Positions 1 through 8,414 are shown, numbered from the stretch's first letter. The stretch is DNA of 64,000 nucleotides from Candidatus Fermentithermobacillaceae bacterium (GCA_012842685.1 DUSI01000032.1:1-64000), one strand, 5' to 3'. Notes: generated by a model from the letters alone, not told the origin. Translations and numbers: made by a program.

Positions 1-135
1 CCAGCTACAACCTGTTCCATGACGTAAACTCTTCTTGCTTCCTTCGTAGACAAGAAAACGTCTCCTCTCGCCATGGTGACATTGTCTCTGTCTAGTTATG
101 GGGTGACAATATCACTGTCCCGTAGCACTTCTATG
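1..135. other. Left edge without a recognised gene
   Basis: No convincing coding region is visible upstream of the ribU promoter. Two short imperfect palindromes lie here: GACATTGTC at about 78-86 and GTGACAATATCAC at about 103-115. They could be operator half-sites, but this is only suggested by symmetry. A minus-strand ATG at 21 runs off the left edge after six codons. It has no clear ribosome binding site next to it and is too short to judge. Confidence 0.4.
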
Positions 136-144
136 TGCTATAAT
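136..144 (+). promoter_or_regulatory. Extended -10 promoter of ribU
   Basis: TGCTATAAT is a perfect TATAAT hexamer (139-144) with the TGn extension, typical of an extended -10 promoter recognised by the main sigma factor. No good -35 box is seen at 16-18 bp upstream, which fits an extended -10 promoter. The predicted transcription start near 151 lies about 10 nt before the FMN aptamer, so aptamer and ribU would be one short transcript. Confidence 0.65.
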
Positions 145-159
145 GGGCGCCAAAAAGAA

Positions 160-300
160 GTCTTCGGGGCAGGGTGGAATCCCCGACCGGCGGTAATACC
201 CCTCCGCTTTGACCGGTGGAGAGGGTCGAGCCCGACAGCCCCAGCGGTTGAGTCCGGTGAGATCCCGGCGCCGACGGTAACAGTCCGAATGGGAGGAGAC
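160..300 (+). promoter_or_regulatory. FMN riboswitch (RFN element)
   Basis: The conserved RFN blocks occur in order: TCTTCGGGGCAGGGTGGAAT (161-180), CCCGACCGGCGGTAAT from about 182, the variable arm, then GATCCCGGCGCCGACGGTAA (271-290) and the closing AGTCCGAATGGGAGGAG. These match the FMN aptamer of Bacillus ribD and ribU leaders. The outer P1 helix can form between GTCTTC (160-165) and GGAGAC (295-300). The ribU Shine-Dalgarno GGAGG (292-296) sits on the 3' strand of P1, so FMN binding would directly mask the ribosome site. No terminator is seen between aptamer and gene, so translational control is inferred. Confidence 0.93.
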
Positions 301-306
301 TTAACG

Positions 307-786
307 ATGAGAGAAAGGCGTCTTATCCTATTTGCCATGGTTTCGTCCCTCGTAACGGTCGCCACGGCCTTCCTCAAGCTGCCGACACCCACCGGTTACA
401 TCCACCTGGGAGACGGCGTGATCTATGCGGCGGCTCTGGCGTACGGAGCTTCTTTCGGCGCCGTTTCGGGAGCCCTGGGCTCGACCCTCGCCGATGTAAT
501 AGGCGGCTATGTCATCTGGGCCCCCTGGACCTTCGCCATAAAAGGAGTGGCCGGATGGATCGTAGGTCGGATGGGCCACGGGAAAACGAGGTCCGCCGGG
601 ATCCTTTCAATGATGATCGCCGGCATGTGGACCATAGCCGGCTATGCCGTAGGCACCGCCGTGCTATACTCGCCTTCTGCGGTCCCCGCCGAGATCCTGG
701 GAAATGTAGTGCAGGTAGGGTCCGGCCTGGTTATAGGAGCAGTGCTCGGACCCGTACTCAAGTCCATATCCGAAGGCTGGAGGTAA
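307..786 (+). CDS. ribU: Riboflavin ECF transporter S component (RibU-type)
   Basis: A 159-residue, very hydrophobic protein with about five to six membrane segments and the compact architecture of ECF S components, including the early 'TGYIHLGDGVIYAAAL' segment and a GALGSTLADVIGGY loop. The FMN riboswitch directly upstream assigns riboflavin or a flavin analogue as substrate. Without that context the substrate could not be read from the sequence. The start ATG at 307 is preceded by GGAGG with 10 nt spacing; the open frame extends upstream only through the riboswitch. No EcfA1/A2/T genes are in the window, so it presumably shares a group II energizing module encoded elsewhere. It converges on the tryptophanase-like gene, with 4 bp between the two stop codons. 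Confidence 0.85.
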   Translation: MRERRLILFAMVSSLVTVATAFLKLPTPTGYIHLGDGVIYAAALAYGASFGAVSGALGSTLADVIGGYVIWAPWTFAIKGVAGWIVGRMGHGKTRSAGILSMMIAGMWTIAGYAVGTAVLYSPSAVPAEILGNVVQVGSGLVIGAVLGPVLKSISEGWR

Positions 787-790
787 GGCC

Positions 791-2173
791 TTATACCCTC
801 TCGAACCGGGCGGTGAAATGCCTGAGGACGGGAGCTTGGTACACGAGCCTGAGGCCCCGTACCGATGAAGCTCGCTCCCTCACTCTCGCCAAGGCCTTGG
901 CCACCTGCATCATGTGCCTGTCGGTGTAGACGCGCCGGGGTATCGCCAGCCTCACCAGCTCAAAGGCGGGCCATATCTCTTCACCCGTCTCGGGGTCCAC
1001 GCGGCCGAAGGCGCAACCGCCCAGCTCAACTCCTCTGATCCCGCCTTCTATGTAGAGCTCCACAACGAGGGCCTGGGCCGGGAACTCCCTCCTGGGGATG
1101 TGAGGGAACATGGCGGCAGCGTCAATGTAGACCCCGTGGCCTCCCGTGGGCCTCACTATGGGGATACCCACCTCTATGAGGAGGTCGCCCAGGTATTTCA
1201 CCTGGCCGATGCGGTCTTCTAGGTAAGCTTCGTCGACGACTTCCCTGAGTCCCCTGGCCATAGCCTCCATGTCCCGTCCCGCGAGACCGCCGTAGGTGGC
1301 GAAACCTTCGAAGGGTATCTGCCACTCTATTGCCTTCCTGTACATCGCCTCGTCGCGGAAAGCCAGGAAGCCTCCTATGTTGACCAGGGCGTCCTTCTTG
1401 GCGCTCATGGTACAGCCGTCGCCGTAAGAGAACATCTCCCGGGCTATCTCCTTGATGGACTTGTCCGCGTAGCCCGGCTCCAGCTTCTTTATGAACCAGC
1501 AGTTCTCGGCGAACCTGGCGGCGTCAAAGAATACCGGGATCCCGTACCTTCTGGCTATCTCGCTTACCCCGCGGATGTTCTCCATGGATACCGGCTGGCC
1601 GCCGTTATTGTTGCATGTCACGGTTATGAGGATGAGAGGCACCCTCTCCGGGTCTTTCTGTATCTCTTCTTCCAGCTTTCTGAGGTCGAAGTTTCCCTTG
1701 AACGGAGCTTCTTCGCCGATGCGGTAACCCTCTTCCGCCAGGCAGTTCACCGGTTCGGCGCCCCGGAGGAGGACGTGACCTTCGGTAGTATCGAAATGCA
1801 TGTTGGCCAGGACACGGTCGCCTTCCTTGACCAGCATGTTCATGAGGATGTGTTCGGCGCCTCTCCCCTGGTGTGCCGGCGCCACATACTCGAAGCCCAT
1901 GATCTCCTTCACGGACTCCACCAGGTTGAAATAGTTCCTGCTCCCCGCGTAGGCCTCATCGCCAAGCATGAGGCCGGCCCACTGCCAGTCGGACATGGCC
2001 GAAGTACCGCTGTCGGTAAGGAGGTCTATGTACACGGCGTCCGACGGCAGGGAGAAGATGTTGTAGCCGGCATCTCGCACGAGCCGCTCGCGCTCTTCAC
2101 GGGTAGTCTGCCTTAGCCTCTCCACCATCTTGATGCGGAAAGGCTCTGCGTACTCGTCCCTCGAACGGAACAT
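791..2173 (-). CDS. tnaA: Tryptophanase (tyrosine phenol-lyase family)
   Basis: A PLP-dependent beta-eliminating lyase of about 460 residues, the usual size for TnaA and Tpl. Family blocks are clear: EPFRIK near the N-terminus, IDLLTDSGT, GDEAYAGSR, HQGRGAEH, PLP-binding Lys260 in SAKKDA and Asp217 in FFDAAR. Two positions separate the subfamilies. FDTTEGH carries Asp128, as in tryptophanase, where Tpl has Thr. IRGVELG has Leu384 where Tpl has its phenol-binding Arg381 and TnaA has Ile. I therefore favour L-tryptophan to indole, pyruvate and ammonia. The start is placed at ATG 2173; GTG or TTG codons just upstream (2182, 2179) are alternatives. The frame stays open further upstream, probably by chance. 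Confidence 0.88.
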   Translation of the reverse strand: MFRSRDEYAEPFRIKMVERLRQTTREERERLVRDAGYNIFSLPSDAVYIDLLTDSGTSAMSDWQWAGLMLGDEAYAGSRNYFNLVESVKEIMGFEYVAPAHQGRGAEHILMNMLVKEGDRVLANMHFDTTEGHVLLRGAEPVNCLAEEGYRIGEEAPFKGNFDLRKLEEEIQKDPERVPLILITVTCNNNGGQPVSMENIRGVSEIARRYGIPVFFDAARFAENCWFIKKLEPGYADKSIKEIAREMFSYGDGCTMSAKKDALVNIGGFLAFRDEAMYRKAIEWQIPFEGFATYGGLAGRDMEAMARGLREVVDEAYLEDRIGQVKYLGDLLIEVGIPIVRPTGGHGVYIDAAAMFPHIPRREFPAQALVVELYIEGGIRGVELGGCAFGRVDPETGEEIWPAFELVRLAIPRRVYTDRHMMQVAKALARVRERASSVRGLRLVYQAPVLRHFTARFERV

Positions 2174-2344
2174 CCTCAACACCCCATCCTTGTTTGCGTT
2201 TTGAGCAGGGTCAGCCCATTTTGCAAATACCTCATCAGTATTCCACGCGTTGAAAGGGCTTTCCTTTCTATCCCGCGTTATGTCGCCTTCCAGGTGCCAT
2301 CTGAATAGAATAGAGCGCCACAAACGGAAGAGGAGGCGCACTCA

Positions 2345-2758
2345 ATGAGGCTCGAAGACTTCACCGGGATCCCGTTTCGCTTCGGAGGGCGCGGCAGAGA
2401 CGGCATAGACTGCCTGGGACTCGTATGCGCTTTCCAGAGGGCCAGGGGATACTACATCCCCGACAGCGACGGGCTTCCGATGGAACACGACCGGCAACCC
2501 GACTACCTCGAAAGAGCCATGAAGACCCTCTCGAAGTACTGCGTGCAGGTGGAAGAAGTACAGCCCGGAGACATCATCCTCATGCGCCTTCCCGGCGGTT
2601 ACACCCATATGGGTGTGATGGTCGACGAGACAAACATGCTTCACGTGCTCAAGGACCGGCCAAGCGGGATCGAGCCCGTGCTTAAGTACGGGAGAAGGGT
2701 GGTGGCGGTGTTCAGGCCCGTGACGCCCCTCCGGCACAGAGGCCGCTTGCTCAGATGA
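2345..2758 (+). CDS. Stand-alone NlpC/P60 family protein
   Basis: A 137-residue single-domain protein with the NlpC/P60 cysteine-peptidase pattern. Catalytic Cys23 lies in the block IDCLGLV, His88 in GYTHMGVMVD, and His100 in MLHVLK is a likely third residue. The family cleaves cell-wall peptides (gamma-D-Glu to diamino acid) or acts as a phage-tail hydrolase or amidase. There is no signal peptide, SH3 or LysM domain, so a cytoplasmic role (recycling of wall peptides, or another amide) is as likely as wall lysis. A good RBS (GAGGAGG) precedes ATG 2345. The gene is divergent from tnaA, and the roughly 170 bp between them must hold both promoters. The following exporter gene is convergent. Confidence 0.8.
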   Translation: MRLEDFTGIPFRFGGRGRDGIDCLGLVCAFQRARGYYIPDSDGLPMEHDRQPDYLERAMKTLSKYCVQVEEVQPGDIILMRLPGGYTHMGVMVDETNMLHVLKDRPSGIEPVLKYGRRVVAVFRPVTPLRHRGRLLR

Positions 2759-2763
2759 AAGCC

Positions 2764-4146
2764 TCACATCTCCGAGCCTCTCGCGTCTTGGCACTGCATC
2801 TCGGGCTCTCCATCCCAGCCCCCGAGAGGCATCTTTTCGCGCCTCAGGTACTGGGAGGTCTCAGGTAAGACCGCGCTGTACCTGTAAGAGAACATGACCT
2901 CGACCAAGGTCCCCAAGGCTACGGCGAGGGCACCCGCAATTCCACCTGCTTGGGGCAAGAGCCTCGCCGCAACCATGGCCGCCGCGGAAGTCGCCGCCAC
3001 GTTGAACATCTTCGCCGCCGTGACGAGGCCTGAATGCTTGTGAAGCATGAGTATCCCGTCGTAGAACTCGGCGCACGCCAAGAGGAAGGGAGTTGCGGCT
3101 AGCACGGCGAGGGTCCTCACCGCCTCCTGGGAGATGTCTTGCGGGGCGCCGATGGCTTTACCGAAGATGAAGCTCCCCGGCCCGGGAAAACTCGCTATGA
3201 GGAGGAGCGAAGAAGCGATTACCCCTATGCCTAACACGAAATTCCTGACTTTCCTGAAGGACGGGCGGTCCTTAACGAAGACCACCATGACATGGTAGAT
3301 ATTGTAGGTCGCCGCCGCAAAAATGTAGGAAAAGCTGGATGCCACCTGATAACCCGCCAGCGTGGTCTCCGGGTTGGCTGTCCTGGAGAGGGCAGCGGTG
3401 ACGACCGGCTTCGCGACCGTCTGGACCGACGCAGCCAGGGTCAGGGGAAGCATGAAGGCAAGTACCTGAGAAGGGCGCACCTCGGGGATATCGTCGTCGC
3501 CGTCCTCAAGCGGCGGGACTAACCACTGGGATGCAACAAAAGCGAGGAGCGCCTCGACACAGAGCCCCGCCATCAGCAAGACCGAACCCACCGGGCCCTC
3601 AGGCATGATCCTTGGAAGCGCCGCGGCGAGCACGAACATGAGACCTACCCGCAGCACCATGTTGACCGTGAGCCAGTAGGTCCTCTTGCTCATGACCACT
3701 TTGGACTGGAAGACAGATCTCAGGCCCGAAGCCACCGGCCAGAGCAGAAATATCTTGAGGTTCAGCCTTGCCTGGGGGATGAGCACTTCGCTGAGCCCGA
3801 GGAGGTCCGTGAAAATGACCGACGAGATGGGCGACCAGGCCATAAGGATATACACCGTGGCGATGGCCGCGAGTACTCTAAGCACTACAAACGCCGTCGT
3901 CCTGAATGACCGCCTATCACGCGAGAACGTAAGGACCATCTTCTGCATGGCATAGCAAGGCGACTCCAGCACCTGTCCCACACCGTAGGCGGCGGAATAG
4001 GCCGCCAGGGTGATCGCAGGACTCAGGGTCCTCGCCATAGCCCCCGAGACCAGGGAATGGGTAACCATCATGAGGATCGAGGTCGCCGCTAGCGGCAAGT
4101 AGAACTTGAGTATCGATACCAGATCAGTCTGTGTCCTTTTCTCCAC
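2764..4146 (-). CDS. MATE-like multidrug/metabolite exporter (MOP superfamily)
   Basis: A polytopic membrane protein of about 460 residues with some 12 hydrophobic segments in two similar halves. The N-half 'LPLAATSILMMVTHSLVSG' and the C-half 'MLPLTLAASVQTVAKPVV' are equivalent positions of an inverted MOP-type fold. Family members export drugs, metabolites or lipid-linked precursors using ion gradients. Resemblance to bacterial ANKH/MATE-like proteins is suggested but not firm, and the substrate is unknown. The start is set at GTG 4146 because GGAGGAG lies 4-5 nt upstream. A longer frame from 4218 exists but its N-terminus is Gly/Pro-rich and unlike the family. It is divergent from the C45 hydrolase gene, so the two may be functionally linked. 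Confidence 0.7.
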   Translation of the reverse strand: MEKRTQTDLVSILKFYLPLAATSILMMVTHSLVSGAMARTLSPAITLAAYSAAYGVGQVLESPCYAMQKMVLTFSRDRRSFRTTAFVVLRVLAAIATVYILMAWSPISSVIFTDLLGLSEVLIPQARLNLKIFLLWPVASGLRSVFQSKVVMSKRTYWLTVNMVLRVGLMFVLAAALPRIMPEGPVGSVLLMAGLCVEALLAFVASQWLVPPLEDGDDDIPEVRPSQVLAFMLPLTLAASVQTVAKPVVTAALSRTANPETTLAGYQVASSFSYIFAAATYNIYHVMVVFVKDRPSFRKVRNFVLGIGVIASSLLLIASFPGPGSFIFGKAIGAPQDISQEAVRTLAVLAATPFLLACAEFYDGILMLHKHSGLVTAAKMFNVAATSAAAMVAARLLPQAGGIAGALAVALGTLVEVMFSYRYSAVLPETSQYLRREKMPLGGWDGEPEMQCQDARGSEM

Positions 4147-4358
4147 GTCGCTCCTCCGGCTACCGGGCTCCGCGCCGCCCCAAGACCCGGGAGGCTTCTC
4201 CCCGCCCGCTTTCTCCACCGGCCCACTCCAGGTACCGATGTAAAAACAATGATATCAGGCATTTCGCTGAAACGCACCAGGTAACCGCAGGACGGCAGGT
4301 CGGGAACTCGCCTATGGAGAAACATACTTGAGGGGCTTCAAAGGATGGAGGACCCAAA

Positions 4359-5534
4359 GTGAGCAGCGGGACTTCCCGGCCGGGCACAAGAGAACGAGAG
4401 AATCTTGAGCAGGAGCAGACTGCAGACTACAGGCAATACGTCTTGGCCGGTTCTCCCGGAAGGCTCGGGAGGGCGCTGGCAGCCCACCATCCCGGCGCCG
4501 AAAGACCCAGGCTGCACGAGCTGACTGCTGATCAGGTCGCATTCTCCCGCGCGTGCGCCAGAGAAGCCCGGCTCATCTATCCTCCGATCGTCGAAGAGCT
4601 GGAGGCGTGGGCCGAAGCCCTATCTATCCCCTTGGATGAGGCATATTTCTACCTTTCCGTGGGCATGACCGAGACTTCGGGGCAAAGCCGCAGCCGGGCG
4701 ACGTCCACCCTGGTCGCGGCCCAAGAAAACCGCCAGTGCAGCACGGTAGGCGTCATCGCTCCTCAGGGGCCCGTGGTGGGAAGGAATTTTGACCTCTTCT
4801 ACAGAGTGAGGGTGCGCCACCAGATCACGACGAAACCCGAAGTAGGCTTCTCCCACGTGGGAATGTATGACGGGCTCGTAGCGGGCAGGACAGACGGCCT
4901 GAACGAACGTGGTCTCTTCTTGAGCCTGCACACCGTCCGCTCTAGGCCGCCAGAGAGGCGCAAGCCGGGGCTCTTTTGCGTTCACATAGCGCGGCTCGTG
5001 CTGGAGACCTGCTCTACGGCTCAAGAGGCCGCGGCGAAGATAGCACTCCTGCCCCATCTCGCTTCCTACAACTACTTCCTCGCGGACCGCCACGAGATGC
5101 TGGTGGTTGAGGCCCATCCCGAAAGGGTGAGGGTGCGGGCAGCCGAAGGCGGGGTCCTCGCATGCGCAAACCACTACATACACCCGGATACCGCCGCCCT
5201 CATGCGGGCGGTGCCCCCGAAAAGCCGGGCGCGGCAGGAGTTTCTTGAGCAAGGAGCCCGCGAGGTCCTCCGGGAACTTGGCGGCCAGGCATCGGAGGGG
5301 GAAGGGCCGAAGAAACAGAAAAGACCCACCCAGAGCCTCCTCCCCGAAGCGGCTACCGCCTTTGCGGTTTCCCGGGTGGCGGAGCTGATGCGGGATCACA
5401 CCGTACCGGTATGCGGCCACGCCGACGGCATGGCAACCCTGTGGTCTTCCATAGCCGTCCCTGGCCTCGGGTGGATCGCCTTTTCCCGGGGCGCCCCTTG
5501 CCGGAACGGATACATCGAAACGCGCATTACCTGA
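4359..5534 (+). CDS. Ntn-hydrolase, C45/acyl-CoA:6-APA acyltransferase family
   Basis: A 391-residue protein resembling the isopenicillin-N acyltransferase / peptidase C45 family of N-terminal nucleophile hydrolases. The signature is Cys127 in ENRQCSTVG, followed by 'GPVVGRNFDLFYRV', 'MYDGLVAGRTDGLNERGL' and ASYNYFLADRHEM. By analogy, autocatalytic cleavage before Cys127 would expose the nucleophile and leave a helical propeptide (residues 1-126). Members hydrolyse or transfer linear amide bonds (penicillins, bile-acid or acyl-amino-acid conjugates); the substrate here is unknown. GTG 4359 has GGAGG about 7 nt upstream. No signal peptide is seen. The C-terminal region has a charged, Gln/Lys-rich insertion at about 310-330 (QASEGEGPKKQKRPTQS) that is probably a surface loop. 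Confidence 0.8.
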   Translation: MSSGTSRPGTRERENLEQEQTADYRQYVLAGSPGRLGRALAAHHPGAERPRLHELTADQVAFSRACAREARLIYPPIVEELEAWAEALSIPLDEAYFYLSVGMTETSGQSRSRATSTLVAAQENRQCSTVGVIAPQGPVVGRNFDLFYRVRVRHQITTKPEVGFSHVGMYDGLVAGRTDGLNERGLFLSLHTVRSRPPERRKPGLFCVHIARLVLETCSTAQEAAAKIALLPHLASYNYFLADRHEMLVVEAHPERVRVRAAEGGVLACANHYIHPDTAALMRAVPPKSRARQEFLEQGAREVLRELGGQASEGEGPKKQKRPTQSLLPEAATAFAVSRVAELMRDHTVPVCGHADGMATLWSSIAVPGLGWIAFSRGAPCRNGYIETRIT

Positions 5535-5611
5535 GCGATGACAGAACCTCCCGTCCTCCGTGCCGGAGCGCACATCCCAGGAGCGAAGCCGCCCGATGCG
5601 GGTATGGCCCG

Positions 5612-6238
5612 CTAGAGGATCTTCACTCCAAACCCGTCCCTGGACGCGCTGTTGTCGTAGATCTCCTTGATCCTTATCACGTAAGCAGGTCTCGAAGCCC
5701 AGCGCTCCTTGTTAGGCTTGTGGTACACGTCGTGCTGGGCGTTGAGGTAAAGCTGGTATATCCCGTCCCGGTGGATCTCCACCTCGCCCCTGACTTCGAA
5801 GCTCACCATCGGGGGCTGGTAGAAAAGGAGTGTCACGTCGCTCTTCACCTGAAGGTTTGTCCAGGTATGTTTGAAGCCCATTTCCAGCGAGCCCAGGAGC
5901 GAAAAATCGATGCGGTCTTTGCACTCGGGAGCCCACAGGTACTTGACCAGTAGCTGGAGCCCTTCCTGTGAGTAGCCCTCGCGCCAGCCTCGGTCTATGT
6001 GCTTGAGATATGCCTCCAGAGTCTCCTCGAGGTACTCCCTCTTTGGGATGAACCCCACGCCCTTGATCGAACCGTTGAGCCCGGCGGGGCCGCTGGTTAT
6101 GAAGGCGGGGTTGTGGCGGGTGAAGCCCAAAAACAGAGTCTCAGGCCTCACTTCTTCTCCTTGGGCCATGCGCCTCACCATGGCCGCCCTATCCTCGTAG
6201 ACCCATTTGAAGAACTTCTCGGGAAGAGCGAAGTCCAT
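5612..6238 (-). CDS. Conserved hypothetical protein, last gene of vWA-kinase operon
   Basis: A 208-residue soluble protein that I do not recognise. It has no signal peptide, membrane segment or catalytic motif that I can name. It contains several aromatic-rich beta-like stretches (VTLLFYQPPMVSFEVRG, GIYQLYLNAQHDVYHK) and ends in basic/hydrophobic sequence. It starts 6 nt after the DUF1232 gene stops and is clearly in the same transcription unit. Codon use resembles its neighbours. A ligand-binding or adaptor role within the phospho-signalling operon is possible from context only. Confidence 0.6.
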   Translation of the reverse strand: MDFALPEKFFKWVYEDRAAMVRRMAQGEEVRPETLFLGFTRHNPAFITSGPAGLNGSIKGVGFIPKREYLEETLEAYLKHIDRGWREGYSQEGLQLLVKYLWAPECKDRIDFSLLGSLEMGFKHTWTNLQVKSDVTLLFYQPPMVSFEVRGEVEIHRDGIYQLYLNAQHDVYHKPNKERWASRPAYVIRIKEIYDNSASRDGFGVKIL

Positions 6239-6244
6239 CTCCGG

Positions 6245-6775
6245 TCACCCTCTCTTTCGAAATCTCATGAGAAGGCCGCCCACGATACGCCGGTTAAGGA
6301 TTTCGGGGGCCACCTCCAGGACGGTTTGTATGAGCTCGATAACATCCTCATTCCCGCTCCAGTGCGAATGCACGACCTCCTTCGGAGTGACCGTCAGGAG
6401 GTCCCGGAGGACCAGCGCGGCGCCAATTAGGTCGTCCATCCGGCCCACGACAGGTATGACGTCAGGGACCAAGTCGATTGGGCTGGCAAAGTATGCGGCA
6501 AACACCGCCAGTTTCACCTTCGCCCGGAGGGGCACTCTCCGGTCTCTGAGGAGCCTGAAGATCAGCACGATCAGGTCTGGAAGGGCAAGCAGGAGCTCGG
6601 CGGCTTTCTGGAGACCAGGCGGGGCTTTACCCCGGACGGCCTCCGCCACCTTACTCCTCATCTTGTCGTATACCCGCCTTTCGCGGGCATCGAGGCAAAG
6701 ATCCGCCCCGTCTCCGTGAGGCCCGGCTTCCTCTACCTTTGACGGTACCCCGTAATCCTTCGTCTCAGGCATCAT
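6245..6775 (-). CDS. DUF1232 (YkvA-type) membrane-associated protein
   Basis: 176 residues. The C-terminal half has the DUF1232 core: VPLRAKVKLAVFAAYFASP, then IDLVPDVIPVVGRMDDL and a short hydrophobic segment. This matches YkvA-like proteins of unknown biochemical role, which carry one or two hydrophobic helices. The N-terminal 80 residues are charged and probably helical. The start ATG (6775) overlaps the stop of the upstream lipoprotein gene by 4 nt (ATGA), indicating translational coupling and a shared function with the membrane-anchored propeller protein. Confidence 0.8.
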   Translation of the reverse strand: MMPETKDYGVPSKVEEAGPHGDGADLCLDARERRVYDKMRSKVAEAVRGKAPPGLQKAAELLLALPDLIVLIFRLLRDRRVPLRAKVKLAVFAAYFASPIDLVPDVIPVVGRMDDLIGAALVLRDLLTVTPKEVVHSHWSGNEDVIELIQTVLEVAPEILNRRIVGGLLMRFRKRG

Positions 6776-8352
6776 TCATACACCGAGATAACCAGTACTT
6801 TGGCAGGCAGTGCCTCTTCTTTGCAGAAGAGGAGGATCGTATCTTCATCGAAAGCCAAGAGCCTTACAGACGCCGCGTCCCAGCCTCCTGCCTTCAGCCT
6901 CTCGGGTCCCAGGAACCAGAGTTCAGTCGTCTCGTCGCCTGATATAAGGGCGCCCAAGTACTCGCCGAATTTAGGGTTGGCGTACTGGAGGTGCCAGTAG
7001 CCCCTGGCGATTTCGACGGGAGAAGGCCCGCTCCCTGATTCTCCCGCTCTCCCCGGAGCGGCATACCAGACCGAGTTCATCTCCATGTCACCGTACTGGT
7101 AGAAAACACCCTCGCTAGATACGTCAAAGTCGCACGGGTAAACGAAGGACATCCCTGAGGCGGCAGACGTATCCAACGAAGCAACCTGCAGCGGCGCGCT
7201 ACGAGCATCCGTCCTGGCTATAAAGACCCCGTCCCACTTTATGTCAGGTATCCCCATCTCGTCGTACGGGTTCTCCGCAGCGCTGAGCTTATCTCCCGTG
7301 ACAAAAGCTATGGCCCTTGAGTCGGGAGCCCACCTCATATTGGCCAGGTATTTGCCCTCGACGCGGATCTCCTGGACCACCCTGCCCGAGGTATCCACGA
7401 CCGTGATGGCCGAGGCAACGGGCAAAGGACCTGCCGTCCCCAGGAAACAGTCGTAAACCTCGAGGGAAGTACCGCTCGCTCCCGGCTTGCGGTCAGCGGT
7501 ATACACGGCCACATATTTCCCGTCAGGCGACCACTGGGGCACAAAGCTGAAAGTCGGTCCCGCAGGCAGGAGGGCCTCCTCCTTCCCGGTCTCGGCGTCT
7601 AAGATGTAGACTCCCATCTTGTCTTCATCGTAGAGCTCGTATACGAAATACCTTCCATCCGGAGACAGGTTCGCGTAGAACAGCCCGTCGTAGGTTGGAA
7701 GACCGGTTCTAACCTCGCTCACCTTGCCTCGGCGGAGGTCGTAAGAATAGATGGCCGTTGACACCGAGATAAAGACCTTGTCCTGCCCAGGTATATAGGT
7801 AGAAGAATGGAAGTTGCCGCGGGGCAGGTCGATGAACGCGAGTTCTTCGGCGGGCTTTTCGCCCGAGCCTCCCGCCCAGATGGCAACGCCCCTCTTACCC
7901 ACGTTGGGCCCCCTGTTCTGGTAGCCGAAAACCACGAAAAGGGGGGTACCGTCTTTCGTCCAGCCGAGGGTCCGGTAGTCCAGCCCGTCCAGTTCGACCC
8001 AGCCGGCGGGAGCCTCATGGAGTATCCTCACTTCGTGGGTTTCGCCCTCGACCGGCGCTACGGCCACAGCTTTCCGCTCCTCGTTGTTCAAGATGAGGAG
8101 CACTTCTTTGCCGTCTGGAGATATGACATTTGAGGGATCGTCTGTCCACACCCACCCCTGGACTTCAAATTCTGTCACTATCCTCGGGCTAACCGCACGG
8201 GAAACCTGTGGGGTTTCGGTCTTTTTCCCGAAACAAGCCGCCATGGCGATTGACATGACAATAAGCCAGATTACGAGCGCTGGCAAAGCAGAGATCCTCT
8301 TGATCCGGCTTGTCCGGAAAGACCCAACAATACGCTCAGGCAAGTTCTTCAC
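6772..8352 (-). CDS. Beta-propeller (TolB/WD40-like) putative lipoprotein
   Basis: 526 residues. A basic N-terminus and one hydrophobic helix end in MAAC at residues 37-40, so Cys40 is a likely lipidation site and the protein would sit outside the cytoplasmic membrane. The rest shows repeated PD40/TolB-type blades with SPDG signatures: ISPDGKEVLL, LSPDGRYFVYELY, WSPDGKYVAVYT and WAPDSRAIAFVTG. Such propellers bind peptides or partner proteins and are not enzymes by themselves. Position in the operon between the kinase and DUF1232 genes suggests an extracytoplasmic sensor domain working with the membrane-anchored kinase. The lipobox is not canonical (Met at -3), so a simple membrane anchor is the alternative. 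Confidence 0.75.
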   Translation of the reverse strand: MKNLPERIVGSFRTSRIKRISALPALVIWLIVMSIAMAACFGKKTETPQVSRAVSPRIVTEFEVQGWVWTDDPSNVISPDGKEVLLILNNEERKAVAVAPVEGETHEVRILHEAPAGWVELDGLDYRTLGWTKDGTPLFVVFGYQNRGPNVGKRGVAIWAGGSGEKPAEELAFIDLPRGNFHSSTYIPGQDKVFISVSTAIYSYDLRRGKVSEVRTGLPTYDGLFYANLSPDGRYFVYELYDEDKMGVYILDAETGKEEALLPAGPTFSFVPQWSPDGKYVAVYTADRKPGASGTSLEVYDCFLGTAGPLPVASAITVVDTSGRVVQEIRVEGKYLANMRWAPDSRAIAFVTGDKLSAAENPYDEMGIPDIKWDGVFIARTDARSAPLQVASLDTSAASGMSFVYPCDFDVSSEGVFYQYGDMEMNSVWYAAPGRAGESGSGPSPVEIARGYWHLQYANPKFGEYLGALISGDETTELWFLGPERLKAGGWDAASVRLLAFDEDTILLFCKEEALPAKVLVISVYE

Positions 8353-8414
8353 CTCTCATGACTCTCGGGGGACAACCCAAGGCTCCTCTCCGCCGTCCAA
8401 GCGCCCCGGCCGCC

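Noticed and set aside
1-21. Minus-strand gene entering at the left edge
   Set aside because: Only six codons are visible and no ribosome site supports it.
2174-2341. Open frame upstream of tnaA resembling a TnaC-like leader (Trp and Pro spaced 12 apart)
   Set aside because: It runs without a stop into tnaA and has no own RBS, so it cannot act as a separate stalling peptide.
5411-5953. Plus-strand frame running out of the C45 gene
   Set aside because: Shadow of two real genes in other frames; no RBS, no recognisable protein features.
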